From positions 386,315,807 through 386,379,806 of the forward strand of contig CM046878.1 in assembly GCA_025667525.1 (NCBI GenBank): a DNA stretch of 64,000 bases, read 5' to 3'. Made by a program: the position numbers and the translations under genes. Source of the stretch: Glebionis coronaria. Taxonomy: Eukaryota > Streptophyta > Magnoliopsida > Asterales > Asteraceae. Shown here one piece after another: positions 37,901-49,243 of this stretch; within the stretch, counting starts at the first letter, position 1; each line of letters opens with the position of its first letter. Under the pieces are notes generated by a model. That model did not search any database. It was given only the letters and a program-made list of their open reading frames with translations, and had not been told where the DNA came from.

Positions 37901-38805
37901 AAACATGTACAGATTTATTCAGGAACCTTTATGCATTATGTTATGCAATTACTGAGACCTTGTAATTATTTAGGTCATTGACTGTATCGTGAGCATCCTT
38001 ACCAGATTTATCTTCTGACTTATTGCTGTACTACTGAGGTGAGTTCATGGCCCCACTTTATATATTGACAAACTTTTAAATCTTTTAATGGGGAAGAAAA
38101 CATGCAACATATTTGATTTTCTGGACATAGATTGAACTGTGAAACCTTTGATTACCATGCCTACTGTAGATGAACAACATGACCCGTGCATCCGAAACTG
38201 TTAGAATTATTGAATTACCTGAATGTTATAAATAGATCTATTTGGGATTGACCGTCCCCATCTGGGTGAGTCATGCTCACTGTGCCTCGGCCGGGACAAC
38301 AGATGTTTCACATGTCAGCACTTATTTTGTTCTGGGTGCCTTTTATGGCGAAGGGTCCTTATCTGTTAAGGACTTAACTGTCAAGTTTCAGTTTCGGGCA
38401 ATATGGAAATGTAATCACTTTTAAGTATTATTGCTTTGTGCATTACTACTTCTGGGAATATCTACTGTCCAAACTTAACTTAATTAAACCTGTGAATTCA
38501 CCAACTTTATGTTGACTTTCTAAGCATGTTTTTTCAGGTAACTGAAGCAGGTAATGGTGTGCATGAAGTCAAGCATCATGATAGAATGCATTTATAGAGC
38601 TCATATGGGGTTTTATAAATTGGGAATAAATTCAAACTTTCAGACAATGTTAAAGACTACTGTAATACTATTTGCACTTTCAATCATGTAATAAATGTAA
38701 GGATAATCTTTTATCTGTTGCTCTATGTTCTGTCTGCTGTTGATCCACCTACGTGACACCCAAATATTATTTTCCGCTGCGTTGACTCAATTTGGGGGCG
38801 TCACA
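34903..38805 (+). repeat. Tekay 5' LTR
   Basis: TGTAAAACCTCTG...GGGGGCGTCACA, 3903 bp. Near its end are AGGTGAGTTCATGG (38037 on), CACCAACTTTATGTTGAC (38499-38516) and TTTTTTCAGGTAA (38530-38541), blocks also found in the two non-autonomous elements. A 60-codon frame at 38242-38424 is in both LTRs but looks fortuitous. Confidence 0.93.
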
Positions 38806-38809
38806 GAAA

Positions 38810-38821
38810 TGGTATCAGAGC
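38810..38821 (+). other. Tekay primer binding site
   Basis: TGGTATCAGAGC, four bases after the LTR, complementary to initiator tRNA-Met. Confidence 0.9.
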
Positions 38822-39152
38822 GACAGTTATAGAGAATCAGAACCAAGTTTAAAATAAATATAAAAATAAAATTTTTATATCATCTGAACTATAACTGCTT
38901 TAAAAATCTTTTGGGATTTTCGGGAATAGAATAGTTAAACATATAGATCGTAGAGCATACATCGATTGTGTGATTGCCTGTGCATTGATTATTAACATCC
39001 GGTTAATTAATCTTATAAGTATTAACGTAACTTTTAGCATGGCGAGTGTTAAATGGCAATATAATATATTTTTAAATTATATTTCTCAAAAATTTTAACT
39101 TGAGTAAGTTTATACTTATATCAATTAAAACTATATTACTTTCAGATTTATA
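38822..39152 (+). other. Tekay leader
   Basis: AT-rich untranslated leader between primer site and the first ORF; no motif seen. Confidence 0.6.
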
Positions 39153-39986
39153 ATGACTTCGCCTACTGATACACCTGCTGCCGTATCTCCGATGACCGTC
39201 TTGTGTGGATGGTTATCTGCTAGTGACTCCGGCGATAGTCACGCATCTGTCGACGCTGCATCCATTGAGGCGCTTATTTCTTCACCACCTGTTTCCCCCG
39301 CTGGGGAAGAGGTCCAGCCTCCTACTGTTACACCACCTGTACCCCTTGTGACTGTGCTACGAGAGCATGCACCCGAGTCTCTGCCACCTCGTAAGAGGAG
39401 GTACGAGGCACCTCTCGATTCCACCTTTGAGATCGGTGAGGGCTCCCGGGCCAGACATACTGATCCTGTCCAGGCCCATATCACGACACTTGCCGCACGC
39501 CAGGCCCAGGACGTAGCAGACATTCTTGCTCTGCTAGCGGCCGGACAGACTGAGCACACTGTTCTACAGTAGCGCCAGGACCTTTTATCGTGGACCGTGA
39601 GCTCAGAGGCACACGCTGCCCGAGGAGTGTGGTCGACTACTTATCATTCTCTCCAGTGGTTGCTGGATGAGAACGAGTTCCTTCGAGAGCAGATCTACCT
39701 ACTGTAGAGTCAGCAGACAGAGACTCACACCGCCCTTATGACCATGGAGCAGACTCTTGCCATATTCTTCGACCTCCAGGATGTCCGCTATCAGGGGTTG
39801 ACGTCAGAGACCGCTCATCTCCGGGGAGTTCAGCAGACTCTCAGAGACCAGTTCCGTGAGGCGCTCCGACTGCTCAGAGAGACCAGGGCTGCTTTGACCG
39901 CGATGCAGGATGCCATGCAGGCACCGGCTGTCTCATCTCCGCCTGTGGCGCCAGCCGTATCCGAGGAGTCAGTTAGGCATCAGTAG
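39153..39986 (+). pseudogene. extra ORF upstream of gag, two TAG stops
   Basis: A single frame of 277 codons from the ATG at 39153 to the TAG at 39984-39986, interrupted by TAG at 39570-39572 and at 39705-39707. The N-terminal half is Pro/Ser/Thr-rich with PPRKRRYEAPLD and EIGEGSRARHTD. The C-terminal half is helical and Gln/Arg-rich (TLRDQFREALRLLRETRAAL), probably coiled coil. Base composition is markedly more GC-rich than its surroundings. A proline-rich then coiled-coil segment with a similar PPRKR..E(I/V)GE motif precedes gag in Asteraceae gypsy polyproteins as I recall them. Both stops are one C-to-T change from CAG. Function unknown. Confidence 0.65.
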
Positions 39987-40405
39987 ATTAGATGTGCTAG
40001 ATCTTTTGTACATCATGATAAGCTATTAGGGTGGCACCCCGGCTATCATGATATAGGGTCTCTTGTATTTGTACTTTTCTTTAGTCAGTTGTATTCCTGT
40101 ACTATACTATTTAGATTAGGGATTCATAGATGATGTACTTAGATTTCATGTACCACCATCCCAGACAGGCGGGCTGTACTCTGTCTTGGATTAGGTTGTG
40201 CATTTTGTACTGTATTCCTATTCTAGACTTATGGCATGTACTCATTAACTTTTGTTATATCCGTACTGTATTATATTGTGAACTTTAAACAGGTTATCCA
40301 ATTTGTTGCAAAGTATATGCATGAAATTCCTTTTCGTGTAATTATATAAAACTGTGCTAACACCTTGAACTAATGATTTCATTTTTTTTGTATAACTATA
40401 GAAAA
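39987..40405 (+). other. spacer between extra ORF and gag
   Basis: No frame. It ends in a T-run then TATAACTATAG just before the gag ATG, which resembles a splice acceptor; that reading is speculative. Confidence 0.4.
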
Positions 40406-41850
40406 ATGGTAAACACTAGAACGAACCCCGTCAATGCCGAGACTGCCCAAAACGTCACTGCTGCCCAATTAAGGGAAATGATTGACCAAGGCATCGCATC
40501 TGCGATGGCTGCCAGCAGGAACGTAGATGACAGTCAAAATTCCAACAACCGCCGGAATAATCAGACCACCAGGGGTTGCTCTTACCCTGACTTCTTGAAA
40601 TGTAAACCTTCCTATTACAAGGGCAAAGAAGGAGTGGTGGAACTGATGCAGTGGTTTGAGAGGATGGAAACGGTATTTCGCATCAGTGATTGCGCAGAAG
40701 AGAACAAAGTGAAGTTTTCCGCCTGCACCCTACTTGAGAGTGCTGTTACTTGGTGGAACTCTGTTGTTGCTACTCTTGGACACGATGCTGCCTATACTCT
40801 CAACTGGACTGAGTTGAAGGAGAGGATGACTGAGAAATATTGCCCAAGGGGAGAAATGAAGAAGTTGGAGATCGAGTTATGGGATCTTAGATGCAAGAAC
40901 AATGACATCACTGCGTACAACCAAAGGTTCCAAGAGTTGACCCTAATGTGCGTCAGGATGTTTGTAGAGGAGGATGAAAAGATTGAGAAGTACGTGGGTG
41001 GACTCCCAGACGCCATTCACGACAGCGTGCTCGCATCTCGACCTACTACCGTCGAGAGTGCCATTGAGTTCGCTACTGAGTTGATAAACAAAAGAGTCTG
41101 TACCCTATCTGAGAGGCAGACTGACAACAAGCGAAAGGCAGACGAGCACTTCCGCTATCAGCACCAACAGCATCCTAAGAAGCAGAATGCTGGGCAAGTT
41201 TACAGTGCTACTACTGTGGGAACTAACTCATACGCGGGCACCAAACCTTTGTGCTCAAAGTGCAACTATCATCATACTTTTGATAGCCCTTGCCAGACCT
41301 GTTACAGATGTGGACAAGTAGGTCACTTTGCTAAAACCTGTCAAGTTAATGCTGTCACCCAGGCCCGACCCACTCAAAACACTGGAAGCTACAACAACAG
41401 GGGTGGATACAATGCCCGTGGGAACGGTAATGGACAGCAGGGGAACCGTAATGCTACTAGAGGAAACAACAATGGACCCAAGAAGGGAGTTGTGTGCTAC
41501 GAGTGTGGAGCACCAGGACACACGAGACCAGGTTGCCCTAAGTGGGCAAGCCAGAACAAGAACAGTGGAGGAGCTTCATCTAGAGTGTACGTGGTCGGCA
41601 ATGCAAAAGCCAACCCCGATTCAAATGTCGTAACTGGTACGTTTCTATTGAACAATCGTTATGCATCTGTCTTATTTGATACTGGAGCAGACCGAAGTTT
41701 TATATCCACTGAATTTAGTCAAGTACTAGAAGTTGTCCCTACAAGCTTAGATCACCGTTACTCTGTAGAATTAGCTGACGGTAAAATAGTAGATGCTGAC
41801 ACTATCATTAGAGGTTGCACCTTAAATATTTCCAAACACCCGTTCAACAT
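40406..41850 (+). CDS. Tekay gag and start of protease, interrupted
   Basis: I choose the ATG at 40406 (MVNTRTNPVN) over the one at 40373, which would add a hydrophobic tail untypical of gag. The capsid segment includes YYKGKEGVVELMQWFERME, WWNSVVATLG and EKYCPRGEMKKLE. Two zinc knuckles follow, CYRCGQVGHFAKTC and CYECGAPGHTRPGC, preceded by a further CSKC..C pair. The protease active site is FDTGADRSF. The frame is intact until the inserted element starts at 41851, and its remaining protease part resumes in the same phase at 49244. It would form the particle shell and process the polyprotein if uninterrupted. Confidence 0.9.
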
Positions 41851-44594
41851 TGTCACACCCCACCATGGCGGAATATGGGGCGCGACGTATGGATATCATC
41901 ACAACAACAGCGTATCTATAGAGAGAACTAAATGAAATTGAAATATCATAGATGGCGACACAAATGTCGTGACAATATCTCAACAATGCAGGCGTCTAGC
42001 TAAGTAGGTAACAGGCCTACCTCTTACCAAAGACATACAAATAAACAAACATCAAACATATAGGTACCACAAAGTTCACTTAATCAAAACACAAAATAAA
42101 ATCTAAGAGGAAAGGGATTCCTCCGAATGCAATCCTAGCAGCCTCTATACTCTAGCCACTTCTAACATCATCTTGCACAACTACCTCACCTGAAAATGAC
42201 ACTAAAATCTGTCAACATAAAGTTGGTGAGAACATAGGTTTAAGTTATCTAGAACATCATAAAAAAAACCTTGACATCCGCTGTAAATAATTTGAAGAAA
42301 AACAATTTATAGTAATGGACCATAATGTGATAATCATGCTACATGCATCCACAACAAAACTCAAGCCAAGTACCAATCACATCTACAATTAACAAAGCAC
42401 ATTATAACAATCAAGAAGTATCCCGTCACACGCACAAGAACACACACCACACTATCCGGATCTTTCCCACACCACCTGTGGAAGATGAACTATATCCCCG
42501 TCGAGATATCTTGCCTCCGAAGAGACGATGCACAAGTACTCAGGACGGATCGTGCCCCACGCTCCACACACATCACAACTGGTCCCATAGACGCCCATAC
42601 ATCTATGTACCAAAGCCAATCACAATCCAAACAAGATTCACATAGCAGAACACGTACCAAAGCACACATGAGAACACATAAGCACGCAAGTCACACAATA
42701 ACACATTTATGTCCACACATTTTATAACATAGTACTAAATCATGTTAAAGAACATTTCAAGTGTCATCTCCATCCCATACCGGAAAAAAAACATTTAAAA
42801 ACGTAGTAAAATGGGACTATGAACTCACCTGATTGCTTCTCCAAAGTCCTTGCTCTAGCCCCAAGCTAATAATCCAAAAACACATAAATCAATACATGAA
42901 CCAACCTCTAAAATGGTTCATCAACCTATGATGGACATCTAACCCCCTCTCATATAAATACCCCATTTATAACTCTAAACACCCCATTACCCTTCCCTAA
43001 CAAGTCCTTAACTTGGTTAAGTTTAATAGCTATCCCGTTCACAATTTTACAAAAAATAGTCCCAGTTTTAGGTCTCAAAACTTTAAGTCAAACGTCCACT
43101 TAAACATACCCATGGTTTCTGTAAAAGGAATATTCATACCCTTACATATGTTGGCTAACACCTCCCACTTGCCCTAACCTTAAAGCTACTGTTAAGGCCC
43201 TGATATATATATATATACTTTTGTCATTCCAGTTTTCCTGATTTTAAACGTATGAAAAGTTCATTACCATTAGAGGGTCTTACCATAAACCACAATCTTA
43301 GCCCAAGTGCAGATACTTACTACAATATATAAACCATCTCTCACATTAGTGAGAAGATCCTAGTGCAACCCTAAGTACCCCAAACAACCCAAAACTTAAA
43401 AAGAAAACAGGCTGAATTCAAAACTGTTTTGACCTACGACTGTTGTAACCTGTTTTTGACTCACTTCCCGACCTCCAATTTAGTTCTAGTTTCTTGCATT
43501 GGAAAGCCACTTCAAATATCTTTCCAGGGGTATGTGGATCGCAAAATAAGAGTTTGTATAACTCCCGATATGATCAAAACTATTGACTCAAAATACTGCC
43601 CAGTTTTTAAAAACGGGTTTAACAAAATCAACCTCATTAATTAACCCTAATCCCTCTAGTTACAAGCCCTAACTTATGTAATCATCATATTATGATTAAT
43701 ACAACATTAATTTACTGTTTTTATATTAAACCCTAAGCCTAATCCATCATAAGATGATTAAAGAAAACAATAAAACAATTTAATTAAAAGGGTTATGAAG
43801 GTTTTTACCTTTAATTCAATGGAAGATGTAAAAACCCAAATTTTTTTTGAAGAACCCTAATTCTTCTCCTCTTTTGGTCGACTAAAACTCCAGGGAATAA
43901 AAGAAATTCGTTTGGTTTAGTGTTTGGGGGTTCCTTATATAGCCAAAACAATCCTTGTCCAACCCAATTACCACTTACCATAAATCTTTTCCTTTTTTTC
44001 CTTTTTTTTCTCTTCTAAACCGACCCAAACACCCCTAATTTCGTTTTTTCTTTATTTTTTTTTCTTTTTATTGTTAATTAATATCTTATTAATATTACCT
44101 TAATTTACCTTAATTTATTTCAGCTCCTAAAACTCCCAAAACCTCAAAACCGTAAAACTAGTCAAATTTACGCGTTTTACCGTAAAAGACGTAAAATATA
44201 CACTTTTAAAAAAATCTCAAATTTTGAAATAAACTTTATAACTAAGTCCTAAATGACTTAAAACCATCCCGAAAAATATTCATATGGATAATTACCTCAC
44301 CCGAGACCTCTAAACGCTAAACCGTAAATCCAAAAAAATACTATTACTATAATACTTATACGTATACGTAAACACCACAATATCACCATTTTCATTTCAT
44401 AGTCACCACTTGTGAGCTCATGAACATGAAATAACCGTTCCTCGATTTACTTATGAGTACTCTATACTCATAAACGATAACCACACCAACCTCGTTCACA
44501 CAAAATAAACACGTAAACACACAATTCAAGTAAGCACACATAAAATAACCTAAAAGTAAGACCAAGTGACAAACCCAAAACCACGGTTGTCACA
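41851..44594 (-). repeat. 3' LTR of the 2.7 kb-LTR element
   Basis: 2744 bp, TGTCACACCCCACC...GGTTGTCACA on the plus strand. It carries the shared blocks: minus-strand AGGTGAGTTCATAG (42817-42830), CACCAACTTTATGTTGAC (42211-42228) and ATTTTCAGGT near 42190. A 100-codon frame near 42343 is present in both LTRs but lacks protein character. Confidence 0.93.
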
Positions 44595-46493
44595 TCACTC
44601 CCTCCTAATAGAAATCTCGCCCCGAGATTCACTCCCAAACTCAAACTTATTCTCAGCAAACAAACGAGGATGCATATCCCTAATAAAACCTTCACGTTCA
44701 AACGTGAACTCAGTTTACACGAAAATAATCTCAACCAACAACACATGAGCCTTAACCGTCCGCGAGGAAACTTATCAAAACCATAAAGTTATGTAACCAA
44801 CCTAACTAAATCTCGCAACTCATCAGACAAGAACTGTCTTGAAATCAAGTTAGGAGCCGTCACATAACTCAACGGGTTTAACACTGTCACCCCGATTTCA
44901 GTCTTACTCATAAGTACCATAAATCAAAACTCATCAAAATATAACCACATATAATAAGGTCTAATGAACTCTCAAATTCCTTTCCAACTCATCTCTATGT
45001 TAACCCTCCAAGTGTTCATTACCACAAAATACCCAAAACACGAGTTTAAACCATATTGTCCGAAAATTAACCTTAAACTCAACACTTGTACAATTAATTC
45101 GACCAAGCTACTGACTTCCAATTACGAAACTTTCTGAATATTTGAAAAGTATGTTCCGAGTACATAACTTTAGGCTTTTGAATCACCCAAAAACCTTTAA
45201 AAACGAATAAGTTATGACCAAAACGATTTTTCTCAAAATCTGCCTAGGCATTAGCGACAGTTTCTGACAGTTAGCGACATATTTTGACAGTTTAGCGACA
45301 GTTTCTGCCTACTCCGATTTATACCAAAAAAACGATTTTTAAACCCTAAAACCCCCCATTAATTACCAAAACTAGAACCTAATTTATTTTAATTCCAGAA
45401 AATTAAAACTCTATTAATTACATGATTTTAACATATTTCACTAAATAAGAACAAAATTTTTAACTTAAGAACAATAACTCTAGGTGATCAAAACCAAAAT
45501 ATTTTATAATAACCGAGTCATGCTTATATGTTAAAGAATTTATATTCCACCTTATTTGAAACATGTTTCCGACACTTCCTTATTTCATCGACTACCAACA
45601 ACTTTTTTTTTCAATTTGCAAGTTCTATTTTTTTACCATGTATAACTCGAAACAAAAGGCATCGTTACCCCAAAAAGAAATCTCCACCATCTCAAAATCC
45701 TTCACGCCAAAAGTACCGTACAAACAAACACGTGAAATGAGGACCTGAGTAATGCGCTACTACAGAAGTTGAACATCTCAAAAAGAAACGAGGCTAGCAA
45801 CCATCCCAAGAATACAACCGGTAAGTAGAAAATAATTTTACATACATAGGCATAAGCGTACATACACTCAAATCCATCCAACATATACTATACAAGCATG
45901 TATTAACTCTCTTTCATGCAATCATACTTGAAAGTCCAGTGGTGTTGTGGCACATATATAATTATGTAGGCCTCCATAATTATACATGTTCCCTTTCACC
46001 AATGTACTCCCTCCTATGATGACACTTATAAGAAATTAATACTACACATAACACATAGTCCAACAACTCACAAGCACATAACCACACAAGATAAGATCCA
46101 AAACCCCATGTATTAAAATACCATGTATTAAAATAACATAGCCAATGCACGAAACACATAAACTCGTAGTCTAGCTGAACCAGCGTAGACAAAATTCGAA
46201 ATGTATAAAGAACATGAAAACATAATTAAGCGAAATCCAACAATGACTAGCGTATACGACCATGGTTCCACCAGCACTAATCAAAACTCGTAAAGAAAAT
46301 AACATGTAGTTAAGTATGAACCATAGTAGTTCATAACCTAACAAATACTACAAAAATAATATTCTAACACATCAATTACTATAAAATGCACACATACTCC
46401 TATGACGCCTATATGCAGGGACCCTTAAGCTATAGACTAGGCTACACGACTAGGCAACCTAATTCTCTATAACCATTGGCTCTGATACCATTC
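44595..46493 (-). other. non-coding interior of the 2.7 kb-LTR element
   Basis: Polypurine tract AGGAGGGAGTGA at 44595-44606 (minus strand) abuts the 3' LTR, followed by the remnant ATTTCTATTAGG and the ESRGEI-type post-pol sequence. The rest has no frames. The primer site is at 46479-46490. Confidence 0.8.
46479..46490 (-). other. tRNA-Met primer binding site
   Basis: TGGTATCAGAGC on the minus strand, three bases inside the LTR. Confidence 0.9.
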
Positions 46494-49238
46494 TGTCACA
46501 CCCCACCATGGCGGAATATGGGGCGCGACGTATGGATATCATCACAACAACAGCGTGTCTATAGAGAGAACTAAATGAAATTGAAATATCATAGATGGCG
46601 ACACAAATGTCGTGACAATATCTCAACAATGCAGGCGTCTAGGTAAGTAGGTAACAGGCCTACCTCTTACCAAAGACATACAAATAAACAAACATCAAAC
46701 ATATAGGTACCACAAAGTTCACTTAATCAAAACACAAAATAAAATCTAAGAGGAAAGGGATTCCTCCGAATGCAATCCTAGCAGCCTCTATACTCTAGCC
46801 ACTTCTAACATCATCTTGCACAACTACCTCACCAGAAAATGACACTAAAATCTGTCAACATAAAGTTGGTGAGAACATAGGTTTAAGCTATCTAGAACAT
46901 CATAAAAAAAACCTTGACATCCGCTGTAAATAAGTTGAAGAAAAACAATTTATAGTAATGGACCATAATGTGATAATCATGCTACATGCATCCACAACAA
47001 AACTCATGCCAAGTACCAATCACATCTACAATTCACAAAGCACATTATAACAATCAAGAAGTATCCCGTCACACGCACAAGAACACACACCACACTATCC
47101 GGATCTTTCCCACACCACCTGTGGAAGATGAACTATATCCCCGTCGAGATATCTTGCCTCCGAAGAGACGATGCACAAGTACTCAGGACGGATCGTGCCC
47201 CACGCTCCACACACATCACAACTGGTCCCATAGACGCCCATACATCTATGTACCAAAGCCAATCACAATCCAAACAAGATTCACATAGCAGAACACGTAC
47301 CAAAGCACACATGAGAACACATAAGCACGCAAGTCACACAATAACACATTTATGTCCACACATTTTATAACATAGTACTAAATCATGTTAAAGAACATTT
47401 CAAGTGTCATCTCCATCCCATACCGGAAAAAAAACATTTAAAAACGTAGTAAAATGGGACTATGAACTCACCTGATTGCTTCTCCAAAGTCCTTGCTCTA
47501 GCCCCAAGCTAATAATCCAAAAACACATAAATCAATACATGAACCAACCTCTAAAATGGTTCATCAACCTATGATGGACATCTAACCCCCTCTCATATAA
47601 ATACCCCATTTATAACTCTAAACACCCCATTACCCTTCCCTAACAAGTCCTTAACTTGGTTAAGTTTAATAGCTATCCCGTTCACAATTTCACAAAAAAC
47701 AGTCCCAGTTTTAGGTCTCAAAACTTTAAGTCAAACGTCCACTTAAACATACCCATGGTTTCTGTAAAAGGAATATTCATACCCTTACATATGTTGGCTA
47801 ACACCTCCCACTTGCCCTAACCTTAAAGCTACTGCTAAGGCCCTGATATATATATATATACTTTTGTCATTCCAGTTTTCCTGATTTTAAACGTATGAAA
47901 AGTTCATTACCATTAGAGGGTCTTACCCTAAACCAAAATCTTAGCCCAAGTGCAGATACTTACTACAATATATAAACCATCTCTCAAATTAGTGAGAAGA
48001 TCCTAGTGCAACCCTAAGTACCCCAAACAACCCAAAACTTAAAAAGAAAACAGGCTGAATTCAAAACTGTTTTGACCTACGACTGTTGTAACCTGTTTTT
48101 GACTCACTTCCCGACCTCCAATTTAGTTCTAGTTTCTTGAATTGGAAAGCCACTTCAAATAGCTTTCCAGGGGTATGTGGATCGCAAAATAAGAGTTTGT
48201 AGAACTCCCGATATGATCAAAACTATTGACTCAAAATACTGCCCAGTTTTTAAAAACGGGTTTAACAAAATCAACCTCATTAATTAACCCTAATCCCTCT
48301 AGTTACAAGCCCTAACTTATGTAATCATCATATTATGATTAATACAACATTAATTTACTGTTTTTATATTAAACCCTAACCCTAATCCATCATAAGATGA
48401 TTAAAGAAAACAATAAAACAATTTAATCAAAAGGGTTATGAAGGTTTTTACCTTTAATTCAATGGAAGATGTAAAAACCCAAATTTTTTTTGAAGAACCC
48501 TAATTCTTCTCCTCTTTTGGTCGACTAAAACTCCAGGGAATAAAAGAAATTCGTTTGGTTTAGTGTTTGGGGGTTCCTTATATAGCCAAAACAATCCTTG
48601 TCCAACCCAATTACCACTTACCATAAATCTTTTCCTTTTTTTCCTTTTTTTTTTCTCTTCTAAACCGACCCAAACACCCCTAATTTCGTTTTTTCTTTAT
48701 TTTTTTTTCTTTTTATTGTTAATTAATATCTTATTAATATTACCTTAATTTACCTTAATTTATTTCAGCTCCTAAAACTCCCAAAACCTCAAAACCGTAA
48801 AACTAGTCAAATTTACGCGTTTTACCGTAAAAGACGTAAAATATACACTTTTAAAAAAATCTCAAATTTTGAAATAAACTTTATAACTAAGTCCTAAATG
48901 ACTTAAAACCATCCCGAAAAATATTCATATGGATAATTACCTCACCCGAGACCTCTAAACGCTAAACCGTAAATCCAAAAAATACTATTACTATAATACT
49001 TATACGTATACGTAAACACCACAATATCACCATTTTCATTTCATAGTCACCACTTGTGAGCTCATGAACATGAAATAACTGTTCCTCGATTTACTTATGA
49101 GTACTCTATACTCATAAACGATAACCACACCAACCTCGTTCACACAAAATAAACACGTAAACACACAATTCAAGTAAGCACACATAAAATAACCTAAAAG
49201 TAAGACCAAGTGACAAACCCAAAACCACGGTTGTCACA
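46494..49238 (-). repeat. 5' LTR of the 2.7 kb-LTR element
   Basis: 2745 bp, nearly identical to 41851-44594. One difference changes the block ATTTTCAGGT to ATTTTCTGGT near 46833. Confidence 0.93.
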
Positions 49239-49243
49239 AACAT

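Larger units (their letters stand above)
41851..49238 (-). mobile_element. non-autonomous gypsy-type element with 2.7 kb LTRs
   Basis: Two LTRs (41851-44594, 46494-49238) around 1.9 kb without coding capacity, with AACAT on both sides (41846-41850, 49239-49243). It carries a tRNA-Met primer site and a polypurine tract on the minus strand. The LTRs are nearly identical, with a handful of substitutions, so this is the youngest insertion seen. The interior keeps a GAATCTCGGGGCGAGATTTC stretch typical of the sequence just after the gypsy chromodomain, so it is likely a deletion derivative of a Tekay-type element. It lies in opposite orientation to its host. Confidence 0.93.

Noticed and set aside
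38242..38424. 60-codon frame in the Tekay LTR, identical at 55755-55937
   Set aside because: It is conserved only because the two LTRs are nearly identical copies, lies in the predicted intron, and has no protein family character.
42343..42645. 100-codon frame in the 2.7 kb LTR, repeated at 46986-47288
   Set aside because: Same reason: LTR duplication explains it; composition is His/Thr/Pro-rich and antisense to the element.
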